Source of the DNA: Nitriliruptoraceae bacterium
GTDB lineage: Bacteria > Actinomycetota > Nitriliruptoria > Nitriliruptorales > Nitriliruptoraceae
Assembly: GCA_007121975.1 (NCBI GenBank)
Contig: SKJO01000040.1
Coordinates: 1-7,483, forward strand
Length of the DNA stretch: 7,483 nt
Direction of reading: 5' to 3'
A model generated the notes under the pieces. The model was not told where the DNA came from. It saw nothing but the letters and a program-made list of their open reading frames with translations, and searched no databases. Positions 1 through 6,199 of this stretch are shown here, in pieces (the stretch's first letter is position 1; each line of letters begins with the position of its first letter). The position numbers and the translations under genes are program-made.

Positions 1-1093
1 CGACCGCGAGCAGCTCGATCTGTCCGATGATCAGCACCAGCGTGGTGTCCTTGTACAGGCTGATCGCCTGACCGACCAGGGCCGGGATCACGCTGCGCAG
101 CGCCTGGGGAAGGATCACCAGACGGGTCTGCCTCCACGGGCTGAGCCCCAGCGCCTGCGCCGCTTCCCGCTGGCCGCGGGGGACCGACTGCAGCCCGCCG
201 CGCACGATCTCGGCGACGTAGGCGGAGGTGAACAGCACGAAGATGATCAGCGCCCGGGTCACCAGCGACGGCGTCGGGAAGCCGGGGGGCAGGAAGAAGG
301 GAAGGATCAGCCAGCCCACGAACAGCAGCGCGATCAGCGGCGAGCCCCGGAAGAACTCGATGAACACCCCACACCCGGCGCGGACCACCGGCAGGCTCGA
401 GCGGCGTCCGAGCGCCAACGCCACCCCGATGGGGAAGGCCAGCAGCAGCGCCCCGACGGTGTAGTAGGCGGTGAGCAGCAGGCCGCCCCAGGCGCTGCGG
501 GGCACGCCGTCGAATCCGGAGATCGCCAGCAGGGCGACCACGATGCTGGCGACGGCGGCGAGGTTGGCCCGGCCCCGCCAGCGGTGCGGGATGCGCCGGG
601 CGGCCCGGAAGCCCAGTACGCCGAGCACGATCACCCCGGCGAGCAGGATCAGGGGCAGGGGCGTGCGCACGAACACCACCAGCACCAGCAGCAGCACCAG
701 CGGGGGGCCGGCACGCTGGGTCCGCTCCCGCCAGCCGACCCGGGGATCGTGCCCGGCCGCGATGGCGGTCTCGGCGGCGGTGGCCGAGGTCACCCCCGCG
801 CCGGTCGAGATCGCCAGGGTCATCAACACCAGCGCGACCCACAGCCGGGCGAGCTCGTCACGGGGGAAGCCACCGACCATGAAGTTGGTGAGGTTGACCT
901 CGATGATGTCCCAGCGGCCGGTGACCAGCAGGAACCGGGCGAACGACCAGATCGCCCACGCCAGCAGGGGAGCCATGATCAGCGTCAGGGCGGTGTTCAG
1001 CGCCGAGGAGAACAGGTTGGCGCGCAGCCATCGGGCCACGGTGACCTGGTGCACCGGCGGGGTTGACGAGGCCGTGGTCGTCGGGGCGTCCAT
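1..1093 (-). CDS. aapM: Polar amino-acid ABC transporter permease, AapM-like (3' end cut by the window)
   Basis: This is one of the two membrane subunits of a polar amino-acid ABC importer of the Aap/Bzt type; it forms half of the transmembrane channel. I translated the minus strand from ATG at 1093-1091 and found it open to base 2, giving 364 codons with no stop. The C-terminal half carries the permease signature: FTSAYVAEIVRGGLQ, then the EAA loop EAAQALGLS (Glu at residue 310) that docks on the ATPase, then LPQALR and a KDTTL segment. Several hydrophobic stretches and a large variable N-terminal half match AapM layout. By comparison with the upstream permease, about 30-50 C-terminal residues are missing. 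The start is supported by GGTGGAG 5 nt upstream and by a TGATG one-base overlap with the stop of aapQ, so the two are translationally coupled. The ATPase gene would be expected next, outside the window. Exact substrate cannot be read from sequence. Confidence 0.9.
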   Translation of the reverse strand, partial: MDAPTTTASSTPPVHQVTVARWLRANLFSSALNTALTLIMAPLLAWAIWSFARFLLVTGRWDIIEVNLTNFMVGGFPRDELARLWVALVLMTLAISTGAGVTSATAAETAIAAGHDPRVGWRERTQRAGPPLVLLLVLVVFVRTPLPLILLAGVIVLGVLGFRAARRIPHRWRGRANLAAVASIVVALLAISGFDGVPRSAWGGLLLTAYYTVGALLLAFPIGVALALGRRSSLPVVRAGCGVFIEFFRGSPLIALLFVGWLILPFFLPPGFPTPSLVTRALIIFVLFTSAYVAEIVRGGLQSVPRGQREAAQALGLSPWRQTRLVILPQALRSVIPALVGQAISLYKDTTLVLIIGQIELLAV

Positions 1094-2283
1094 CAGCGCT
1101 CCACCAGCTGCAGGCGACGGTTGGCGATGTTGACCACCAGCGACAGCGCCAGTGACACGGCGAGGTAGGCGCCCAGCACGATCAGCAGGATCTGCGGGGC
1201 CGGTTGCCCGTTGCCGATCGCCTGGCGACCGACCCGCAGGATCTCGGGGTAGGCGATGACCACGCCCAGCGACACGTTCTTGGACAGGTTGAGGAACTCG
1301 TTGCCGGTGGCCGGCGCGGCGATGCGCAGCGCCTGGGGCAGCACCACCCGGCGCAGGCGGGCGAACCACGACAGGCCCAGGGCCAGCGCCGCCTCGACCT
1401 GCCCCTTGGGCACGGCCTGGATCGATCCGCGCACGATCTCGGCGATGAACGCCGAGGTGTAGAGCACGAGGCTGATCAGCAGCGCGGCGTACTCGGGGAA
1501 CAGCAGGATGCCGCCGTCCACGGTGCGCCCCTCGAGCACGGGCACGCTCAGCGCCACCGGACCGGACAGGGCGAGGTGGCCCACGGCCAGCACCAGCACG
1601 GCACCGCCACCGGCCCACCACACCCGCCGGGCGGGCTGCCCGGTCGCGTCGTGGACCCGGCGCCGCCAGGTGCTCACCCCGATCGCCACCGCCAGCGCGA
1701 GCAGGGCGGTGAGCGCGAAGGCGCCCGCGGCCTCACCGAGGTCGAGCCCGGGGAGCCACACGCCACGGTTGGACACGACCATCACGCCACCGGGGGTGGC
1801 GGCGTCGCTGATGCCCGGCAGGGTCTGCAGGACCGCGAGGTAGAAGAAGATGATCAGCACCAGCGGGGGCACGTTGCGCAGCAACTCGACGTAGATGCTC
1901 GCGGTGCGGGCCACCAGCCAGTTGGTCGACAGGCGCATGACGCCCACCACGATGCCGATGATCAGCGCCAGCGCGATGCCCAGCAGTGCGACGCGCAGGG
2001 TGTTGAGCAGCCCGACCCACAGCGCCTCGCGGATCGTGCTGGTGGCTGCGAAGTCGCTGCCGAAGATCGTGAAGCCCGCGGGCTGGTCGAGGAACCCGAA
2101 ATCGCGGCGGATACCGAGACGCTCGAGGTTCGTGCCGAGGTTGTCGATCAGCCACCAGATCGTCGCCAGGACCGCGGTGATGAAGCCCACCTGCAGGGCG
2201 ATGCGGATGACGCGCACGTCGCGCCACAGCGGCGGGCGGTGGCGGGTTGGAGTCGGCTGCGGCGGGGCGTCGGTGGCGGCCAT
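1093..2283 (-). CDS. aapQ: Polar amino-acid ABC transporter permease, AapQ-like
   Basis: This is the partner inner-membrane permease of the Aap-type importer, 396 aa, which is close to the family's usual length. After a Pro/Arg-rich cytoplasmic N-terminus comes a first membrane helix at about 25-45. It is followed by the AapQ-typical periplasmic stretch LGIRRDFGFLDQPAGF (56-71) and the conserved STIREALWVGLLNTLRV (82-98). Further helices lie at about 98-115, 138-155, 188-205, 222-240 and 264-285, and the last at about 364-387. YTSAFIAEIVRGSIQ leads into the EAA loop EAALALG (297-303) with LPQ at 315-317, the contact to the ATPase. A KNVSLGVVIAYPEIL segment (335-349) is also family-typical. 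ATG 2283 has GAGGA with a 6-nt spacer. The gene follows aapJ after 60 bp containing a stem-loop, and its stop overlaps the aapM start by one base. Assignment to the family is secure; general L-amino-acid specificity is inferred from the family. Confidence 0.93.
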   Translation of the reverse strand: MAATDAPPQPTPTRHRPPLWRDVRVIRIALQVGFITAVLATIWWLIDNLGTNLERLGIRRDFGFLDQPAGFTIFGSDFAATSTIREALWVGLLNTLRVALLGIALALIIGIVVGVMRLSTNWLVARTASIYVELLRNVPPLVLIIFFYLAVLQTLPGISDAATPGGVMVVSNRGVWLPGLDLGEAAGAFALTALLALAVAIGVSTWRRRVHDATGQPARRVWWAGGGAVLVLAVGHLALSGPVALSVPVLEGRTVDGGILLFPEYAALLISLVLYTSAFIAEIVRGSIQAVPKGQVEAALALGLSWFARLRRVVLPQALRIAAPATGNEFLNLSKNVSLGVVIAYPEILRVGRQAIGNGQPAPQILLIVLGAYLAVSLALSLVVNIANRRLQLVER

Positions 2284-2304
2284 CAGCGTTCCTCGGGCAG
2301 GCGA

Positions 2305-2334
2305 CCGCGGCGGCGCCGGACGACGCCGCCGCGG
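2305..2334 (-). promoter_or_regulatory. Intercistronic stem-loop between aapJ and aapQ
   Basis: Perfect 11-bp inverted repeat: CCGCGGCGGCG (2305-2315) and CGCCGCCGCGG (2324-2334), with an 8-nt loop. It lies in the 60-bp gap between the binding-protein stop and the permease start, 10 nt after the stop and 10 nt before the aapQ ribosome-binding site. No run of T follows it on the minus strand, so it does not look like a classical intrinsic terminator. In several binding-protein transporter operons a hairpin at this spot protects the upstream mRNA from 3' exonucleases and so raises binding-protein expression over permease expression. That role is inferred here. Confidence 0.6.
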
Positions 2335-2343
2335 CCGGGAGCA

Positions 2344-3489
2344 TCAGCGGTAGGGCGGCGGGTAGAGCAGTCCGCCGTCGGTCCACAGCGCGTTCTCGCC
2401 GCGCTCGAGGCCGAGCCCGGTCGCCGGGCCGATGTTGCGGTCGAAGATCTCGGCGTAGTTTCCGACCTGCGCCACGATGTTCACGGCGAAGTCGGCGTCG
2501 AGGCCGAGGCCCGCGTCGAAGCCGCCGATCCCGAGGAAGCGGGCCAGCTCGGGCTCCTCCTCGGCGTCGGTGGAGGCGGCCAGGTCGGTCACGTTGCCCG
2601 AGTCCACGCCGAACTCCTCGGCCTGGATGGTGGCGATGACCGCCCAGTTGACCACGTCGAACCAGCCGCTGTCGCCGTCACGCACGGCGGGGCCCAGCGG
2701 CTCCTTGGACAGCGTGTCGTCGAGCACCGTGAGCGCCTCGGGGCCGCCCTCACCGTCGGGCCAGGCCGAGCGCACCGCAGCCAGCTGCGACTTGTCGGAG
2801 GTCCAGCCGTCGCACCGGTCGGCGAGGAACGCCTCACGCAGGGTGTCGTTGTCCTCGAAGGTCAGCGCGTCGTAGGACAGGCCGCGGGCGGCGAACTGCG
2901 ACTCGAGGTTGAGCTCGGTGGTCGTGCCCGACAGCACGCAGATCACGGTGCCTTCCATGTCATCGACCGAGCTGAAGCCTGCGTCGGCCTGGACCATCAT
3001 CCCCTGACCGTCGTAGAAGGTGGTGGTGGCGAACGCCGCACCCTCCGAACCGTCACGGGTCGCCGTCCAGGTGGTGTTGCGCACCAGCACGTCGATCTCG
3101 CCCGACTGCAGGGCGGTGAAGCGGGCCTCGGCGGTCAGCGGGACGTAGTCGACCGCGTCCGCATCGCCGAGGGCGGCGGCCGCGATCACGCGGCAGAAGT
3201 CGATGTCGAAGCCCTCGAAGCTGCCGTCCTCGGTGGTCACCCCGAAGCCCGGAACGGCGTCGTTGACCCCGCACACGACGCTGCCGCGGGCACGGACCTG
3301 CTCGAGCACCCCCTCGCCGGTGGCCTCGGGGGCTGCAGCGTCGTCATCGTCGGCCGCAGCCTCGCCGTCGTCGCCCGCGTCCTCGACGAGGTCAGCCGGG
3401 TCCTCGACCTCCTCGCCGTTGTCGCAGGCGGCGAGTACCACCACCAACGCGGCGGCGAGTGCCGCAGCACGTGGAATCCTGATCCTCAT
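2344..3489 (-). CDS. aapJ: Amino-acid ABC transporter substrate-binding lipoprotein, AapJ-like
   Basis: This is the extracytoplasmic binding protein that captures amino acids for the AapQM channel. The 381-aa product starts with a basic, hydrophobic signal peptide ending in the lipobox LAAC, so Cys22 should be lipidated and anchor the protein to the outer membrane face. Residues 23-60 form a strikingly acidic linker with about 17 Asp/Glu and no Lys/Arg. The binding domain (61-381) shows AapJ hallmarks in order: VVCGVND (71-77), GFDIDFCR (93-100), RFTALQSGEIDVLVRNTTWT (123-142), FYDGQGM (158-164), SGTTTELNL (187-195), RCDGWTSD (225-232) and the family-typical end GLLYPPPYR. Cys73/Cys99 and Cys184/Cys226 could form disulfides. 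ATG 3489 is supported by GAGGA with a 6-nt spacer and a signal peptide that starts directly there. It is the first gene of the importer operon, with a likely promoter at 3621-3650. Specificity within polar or general L-amino acids is not resolvable. Confidence 0.94.
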   Translation of the reverse strand: MRIRIPRAAALAAALVVVLAACDNGEEVEDPADLVEDAGDDGEAAADDDDAAAPEATGEGVLEQVRARGSVVCGVNDAVPGFGVTTEDGSFEGFDIDFCRVIAAAALGDADAVDYVPLTAEARFTALQSGEIDVLVRNTTWTATRDGSEGAAFATTTFYDGQGMMVQADAGFSSVDDMEGTVICVLSGTTTELNLESQFAARGLSYDALTFEDNDTLREAFLADRCDGWTSDKSQLAAVRSAWPDGEGGPEALTVLDDTLSKEPLGPAVRDGDSGWFDVVNWAVIATIQAEEFGVDSGNVTDLAASTDAEEEPELARFLGIGGFDAGLGLDADFAVNIVAQVGNYAEIFDRNIGPATGLGLERGENALWTDGGLLYPPPYR

Positions 3490-3531
3490 GGAGTTTCCTC
3501 TCGATCGCTCCCGACCCGACCCATGGCTGGA

Positions 3532-3567
3532 CCGGGTCCCCGGGTCCGCCGTCGCTCCCGGCTCCCG
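3532..3567. repeat. Pair of short tandem direct repeats in the aapJ leader
   Basis: CCGGGTCC occurs twice head to tail with no spacer (3532-3539 and 3540-3547). A few bases further, GCTCCCG occurs twice head to tail (3554-3560 and 3561-3567), with a third copy at 3507-3513. GGACC-G-GGTCC at 3529-3539 is also a small dyad. The block lies in the probable 5' untranslated leader of aapJ. It could be a protein-binding site, an RNA element or chance in GC-rich DNA; I cannot tell which. Confidence 0.35.
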
Positions 3568-3600
3568 GCACCCCCACCTACGGGTTGCCGGCGACGACGT

Positions 3601-3645
3601 CTCCTACCGGGGTAGGAGGGACCCTAACCCAACGACGTCCCTCCT
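3601..3645. promoter_or_regulatory. Two overlapping inverted repeats over the aapJ promoter (candidate operator)
   Basis: The first dyad is CTCCTACC-GG-GGTAGGAG (3601-3618), with 8-bp arms and a 2-bp centre. The second has arms AGGAGGGAC (3614-3622) and GTCCCTCCT (3637-3645), 9 bp each with a 14-bp spacer. They share 3614-3618, so the half-site CTCCT/AGGAG appears three times in alternating orientation (3601, 3614, 3641). The second dyad runs from the inner end of the -35 through the -10 to the predicted start, and the first covers the predicted transcription start. Such placement suits a repressor operator. If transcripts from the upstream regulator gene read through, the same arms could also form two mutually exclusive RNA hairpins. 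Confidence 0.5.
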
Positions 3646-3650
3646 GTCAT
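3621..3650 (-). promoter_or_regulatory. Predicted housekeeping-sigma promoter of the aap operon
   Basis: On the minus strand ATGACA (3650-3645) resembles the -35 box (5 of 6 to TTGACA). It is followed after 18 bp by TAGGGT (3626-3621), which fits the TANNNT -10 pattern. Predicted transcription starts near 3614, giving a leader of about 125 nt before the aapJ ATG. The -35 lies only about 10 bp past the stop of the regulator gene, so read-through from that gene is also possible. Confidence 0.45.
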
Positions 3651-3660
3651 CGGGTTGTTG

Positions 3661-5010
3661 TCAGCCCCGCCGCGTCGGCAACCGACGGTCGAGCACCGCG
3701 ATCAGGTCGGCGACCAGCGCCGGCGCGTCGGGTGCGGGCAGCCCGGCGATGGTCACGCGCACCCCCGGGTCGGCCACGATGCGGAAGGGTTCGCCGGCCT
3801 GCACGGCCCAGCCGCAGGCGAGCAGACCCTGCACCACCGGCACCTCCTCGACAAGCGGGATCCACACGTTGAGTCCCGTGGATCCGGTGGCCTCGATGCC
3901 GGCCTGATCGAGCTCGGCGAGCAGTGCCGAACGCCGCACGGCGTAGGCCGCCGCCGCGGCCGCCAGCGCTCCGGTGTCCCGTGCCCGGTGCCAGGTGTCG
4001 GCGGCCAGAGCCTGCAGCAGGCGGCTGGCCCAGCCCGGGCCGAGCCGCTGGCGAGCCTCGAGCGCGGCGATGGTTCCGGGGTCCCCCGCCACGACCGCCA
4101 GGCGCAGGTCGGGGCCGATGGCCTTGGCCAGCGAGCGCACCGAGACCCACCGGGGGCGGCCGATCGTGAGGCTGGCCAGGGGGACCTCGGCCAGCGGCGC
4201 GAGGTGGTCGTCCTCGATCACGACCACCTCGGCGTGCTCGTCGAGCAGGGCTCGCAGCTCCACGGCGCGCTCGGGGGTGATCGCCGCCCCGGTGGGGTTC
4301 TGGGCGCGCGGCACGAGGATCGCGGCCTCGACCCCGGTGTCCAGCGCGGCGGCCAGCGACTCGGGCACGGGGCCGGCGTCGTCGAGGGCGACGGGCACCG
4401 GCTCCAGGCCCATCGTGCGCACCAGGTCCAGCGAGCCGACGTACCCCGGATCCTCGACCGCGACGCGGTCGCCGGGCCGGCAGTGCTCGAGCAGCACGCG
4501 CTCGATCCCGTCGAGTCCGCCGCCGGTGACGGCGAGGTGGCCCGGATCCAGGCCCTCCTCGGACAGCTGTGCGCGGGCGAGCTCGGTCAGGTGCTCGACC
4601 GTGGTCCGCCCGCCGTAGCCGACCGCCTCGGGTACCCGGTCCACCCGGGCAGAGCCGCGTGCAGGCAGCAGGTCGGGCAGCAGTTCGGGGTCGGGGTTGC
4701 CGCCGGCCAGGTCGCGGCAGCCCGGCGGCAGGCTCGGTTGCAGACGCGGGTCGGGGGAGCGGCGGTGGGCCACCACGGTGCGGGCGCGGTCGTGGCTGAT
4801 CACCGCGCCGCGCTGGCGCAGGTCGCGGTAGGCGCTGGCCACGGTCCCGGGCGACAGCCCGAGCTCGGTGGCCAGTGCGCGCACGGAGGGCAGCCGGTCA
4901 CCCGGCTCGAGCGCGCCCCAGGCGATCCCGCGCTCCACCGATCGGCGCACAGACGCCGCGTCGTGCCCCCGGATCTGGTAGGTTCGCATCTGTACCGGTT
5001 CAGTAGTCAT
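3661..5010 (-). CDS. MocR-type transcriptional regulator (GntR winged helix fused to an aminotransferase-like domain)
   Basis: This is a DNA-binding regulator whose effector domain descends from PLP-dependent fold-type I aminotransferases, as in GabR and PdxR; such proteins sense PLP and amino-acid or amine adducts. In the 449-aa product a GntR winged helix covers about residues 10-82 (GDRLPSVRALATELGLSPGT at 37-56, then VASAYRDLRQRGAV). A linker leads to the aminotransferase-like domain from about 100. PLP-site motifs are visible: QNPTG (237-241), EDDH (266-269) with Asp267, SLAK with Lys296 as the Schiff-base lysine, and Arg303. Arg428 in GVRVTIAG probably corresponds to the carboxylate-binding arginine. 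The usual Tyr of EDDY is His269. I chose ATG 5010 rather than an upstream in-frame start at 5100, because the longer version adds 30 non-conserved residues and runs into the divergent gene, and a -10 box is placed exactly for a leaderless transcript from 5010. Divergent from an EamA transporter, it likely controls that gene and itself. The effector is unknown. Confidence 0.9.
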   Translation of the reverse strand: MTTEPVQMRTYQIRGHDAASVRRSVERGIAWGALEPGDRLPSVRALATELGLSPGTVASAYRDLRQRGAVISHDRARTVVAHRRSPDPRLQPSLPPGCRDLAGGNPDPELLPDLLPARGSARVDRVPEAVGYGGRTTVEHLTELARAQLSEEGLDPGHLAVTGGGLDGIERVLLEHCRPGDRVAVEDPGYVGSLDLVRTMGLEPVPVALDDAGPVPESLAAALDTGVEAAILVPRAQNPTGAAITPERAVELRALLDEHAEVVVIEDDHLAPLAEVPLASLTIGRPRWVSVRSLAKAIGPDLRLAVVAGDPGTIAALEARQRLGPGWASRLLQALAADTWHRARDTGALAAAAAAYAVRRSALLAELDQAGIEATGSTGLNVWIPLVEEVPVVQGLLACGWAVQAGEPFRIVADPGVRVTIAGLPAPDAPALVADLIAVLDRRLPTRRG

Positions 5011-5019
5011 AACTGTACC
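4990..5019. promoter_or_regulatory. CTGTACC direct repeats, likely MocR operator
   Basis: CTGTACC occurs at 4990-4996, inside the first codons of the regulator gene, and again at 5013-5019, upstream of its start and on the shared -10 element. The repeats are in the same orientation and 23 bp apart, a little over two helical turns. Studied MocR regulators such as GabR and PdxR bind direct repeats, so this is the best operator candidate in the divergent region. Binding is inferred; two 7-bp copies alone are modest evidence. Confidence 0.45.
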
Positions 5020-5022
5020 ATA
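5016..5022. promoter_or_regulatory. Symmetric -10 element serving both divergent genes
   Basis: TACCATA reads as TACCAT on the plus strand (5016-5021) and TATGGT on the minus strand (5022-5017), both fitting TANNNT. On the minus strand, 6 nt separate the hexamer from ATG 5010, which puts +1 on the A of the start codon: a leaderless mRNA, consistent with no Shine-Dalgarno there. On the plus strand the start would be about 5028, giving a 15-nt leader with AGGA (5032-5035) 7 nt before GTG 5043. I see no good -35 for either direction. Confidence 0.5.
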
Positions 5023-5042
5023 ACAGATTTCAGGACGGTGCC

Positions 5043-6188
5043 GTGAGCTCGATCGCCCTGCCGCTGGTACGCGGCGTCTCCCGGGTGGTGGCACCCGCAA
5101 TCGGATCGGTCCGGGCCGCGGAGCGCACCCGCGTGCTCACCGTCGCCGCGCTCGGCGTCGTCTACGTGGTGTGGGGCTCGTCGTACCTGGCGATCGAGGT
5201 CGCGCTGGGGGTGCTGCCCCCGTTCCTGCTGCTCGCCGCCCGTTTCGCGGTGGCCGGCACGGTGCTGCTGGCCTTCAGCCACCGTCGGGGACGTCCGGCG
5301 GGCGCGCCGCCGCTGACCTGGCGGTGTCTGGTGCGGGCCGCGGTCGACGGCGGGCTGCTGCTCGGGCTCGGGACGGGGCTGGTCGTGCTGGCCCAGACCC
5401 AGCTGTCCTCGGGGCTGACCGCGCTGCTGGCGGCCAGCGTGCCGCTGTGGCTGGCGCTGCTGGCCCGCGGCATGCTGGGCGAACGGCTGTCGGTGCGTGC
5501 CTGGCTCGGCGTGCTGGTCGGGCTGCTCGGGGTCGGCCTGCTGGTCGACCCGCGCGGGGGTGGCACGCTGACCGGGGTGCTGCTGGTGCTCGTCGCCGCG
5601 CTGGCCTGGGCCTACGGGTCGGTTCGGGGCCGGCAGACCCGGGTGCGCCAGCCCCCGCTGGTGGCCGCGAGCCTGGAGATGCTGGCCGCCGCGGCGCTGT
5701 TCCTCGGCGTCGGCCTGGCGGTGGGTGAGGGGTCGAGGCTGCAGCTCGCATCGGTCGACGCGGCCGGCTGGATCGCGCTGGCCTACCTCACCTTCGTCGG
5801 CTCGCTGGTCGGGTTCACCGCCTACCGGTGGCTGCTGCTGCACGCCCGCACGGCCCTGGTCGGGTCGTTCGCCTACGTCAGCCCCGTGATCGCCGTGAGC
5901 CTGGGCTGGCTGGTGCTCGGCGAGCGCTTCGGTCCCCGGGCGCTGCTGGCCGGGGCGCTCATCCTCGGGGCGGTCCTCCTGCTGATCACGGGGCGGCCGG
6001 GCGAGCCGATCCCGGCCCAGATCAGCTCGGGTGGGGACGTGTTCGTCGGCGCGCGGCGCTGGCAGGGGGTGCGTCGCCGGCTCGGGCGCCTGCCGGGTGT
6101 GGCGCGGCTCTACGTCGATCCGCACGCTCCGCAGTACCGTGACGTGGGCTACCCCCAGTCCGCCGAGGTGGTGCCGGCCGAGCGCTGA
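5043..6188 (+). CDS. EamA/DMT-superfamily transporter with a long cytoplasmic tail
   Basis: This is a ten-helix inner-membrane transporter of the drug/metabolite transporter superfamily; members export amino acids or other metabolites. Two EamA repeats are visible. The first starts with VVWGSSYLAIEVALG (42-56) and PPFLLLAARF (59-68). The second starts around VAALAWAYGSV (184-194) and ends LGERFGPRALLAGALILGAVLL (292-313). Predicted helices lie at about 31-50, 59-78, 95-117, 122-142, 150-167, 174-192, 207-227, 240-260, 270-290 and 297-317. The WGSSYLAI motif resembles the YedA-like branch. At 381 aa it is longer than the usual roughly 300: about 30 extra residues at the N-terminus and a 64-residue tail (318-381) with an Arg-rich patch at 337-350. 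GTG 5043 has AGGA with a 7-nt spacer. It is divergent from the MocR gene and followed by a MOSC gene after 39 bp, likely one transcript. The direction of transport and the substrate are not shown by sequence. Confidence 0.88.
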   Translation: MSSIALPLVRGVSRVVAPAIGSVRAAERTRVLTVAALGVVYVVWGSSYLAIEVALGVLPPFLLLAARFAVAGTVLLAFSHRRGRPAGAPPLTWRCLVRAAVDGGLLLGLGTGLVVLAQTQLSSGLTALLAASVPLWLALLARGMLGERLSVRAWLGVLVGLLGVGLLVDPRGGGTLTGVLLVLVAALAWAYGSVRGRQTRVRQPPLVAASLEMLAAAALFLGVGLAVGEGSRLQLASVDAAGWIALAYLTFVGSLVGFTAYRWLLLHARTALVGSFAYVSPVIAVSLGWLVLGERFGPRALLAGALILGAVLLLITGRPGEPIPAQISSGGDVFVGARRWQGVRRRLGRLPGVARLYVDPHAPQYRDVGYPQSAEVVPAER

Positions 6189-6199
6189 TCGCACCGCCC

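Noticed and set aside
1204..3615. 803-codon open frame on the plus strand across aapQ and aapJ
   Set aside because: It is antisense to two clear family members. Its product is dominated by Gln, His, Arg, Gly and Asp with no recognisable domain, which is the usual artefact of GC-rich third positions.
3614..3645. Intrinsic terminator of the MocR gene
   Set aside because: The 9-bp arms have a 14-nt loop, and on the minus strand are followed by ACCCCGG rather than a T run. The region also fits a promoter and operator better. Factor-independent termination cannot be excluded.
5011..5100. Upstream in-frame start for the MocR gene at 5100, adding 30 residues
   Set aside because: The added residues are Arg/Pro-rich and not part of the GntR fold. 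They would overlap the divergent EamA start, and a leaderless promoter points to ATG 5010.
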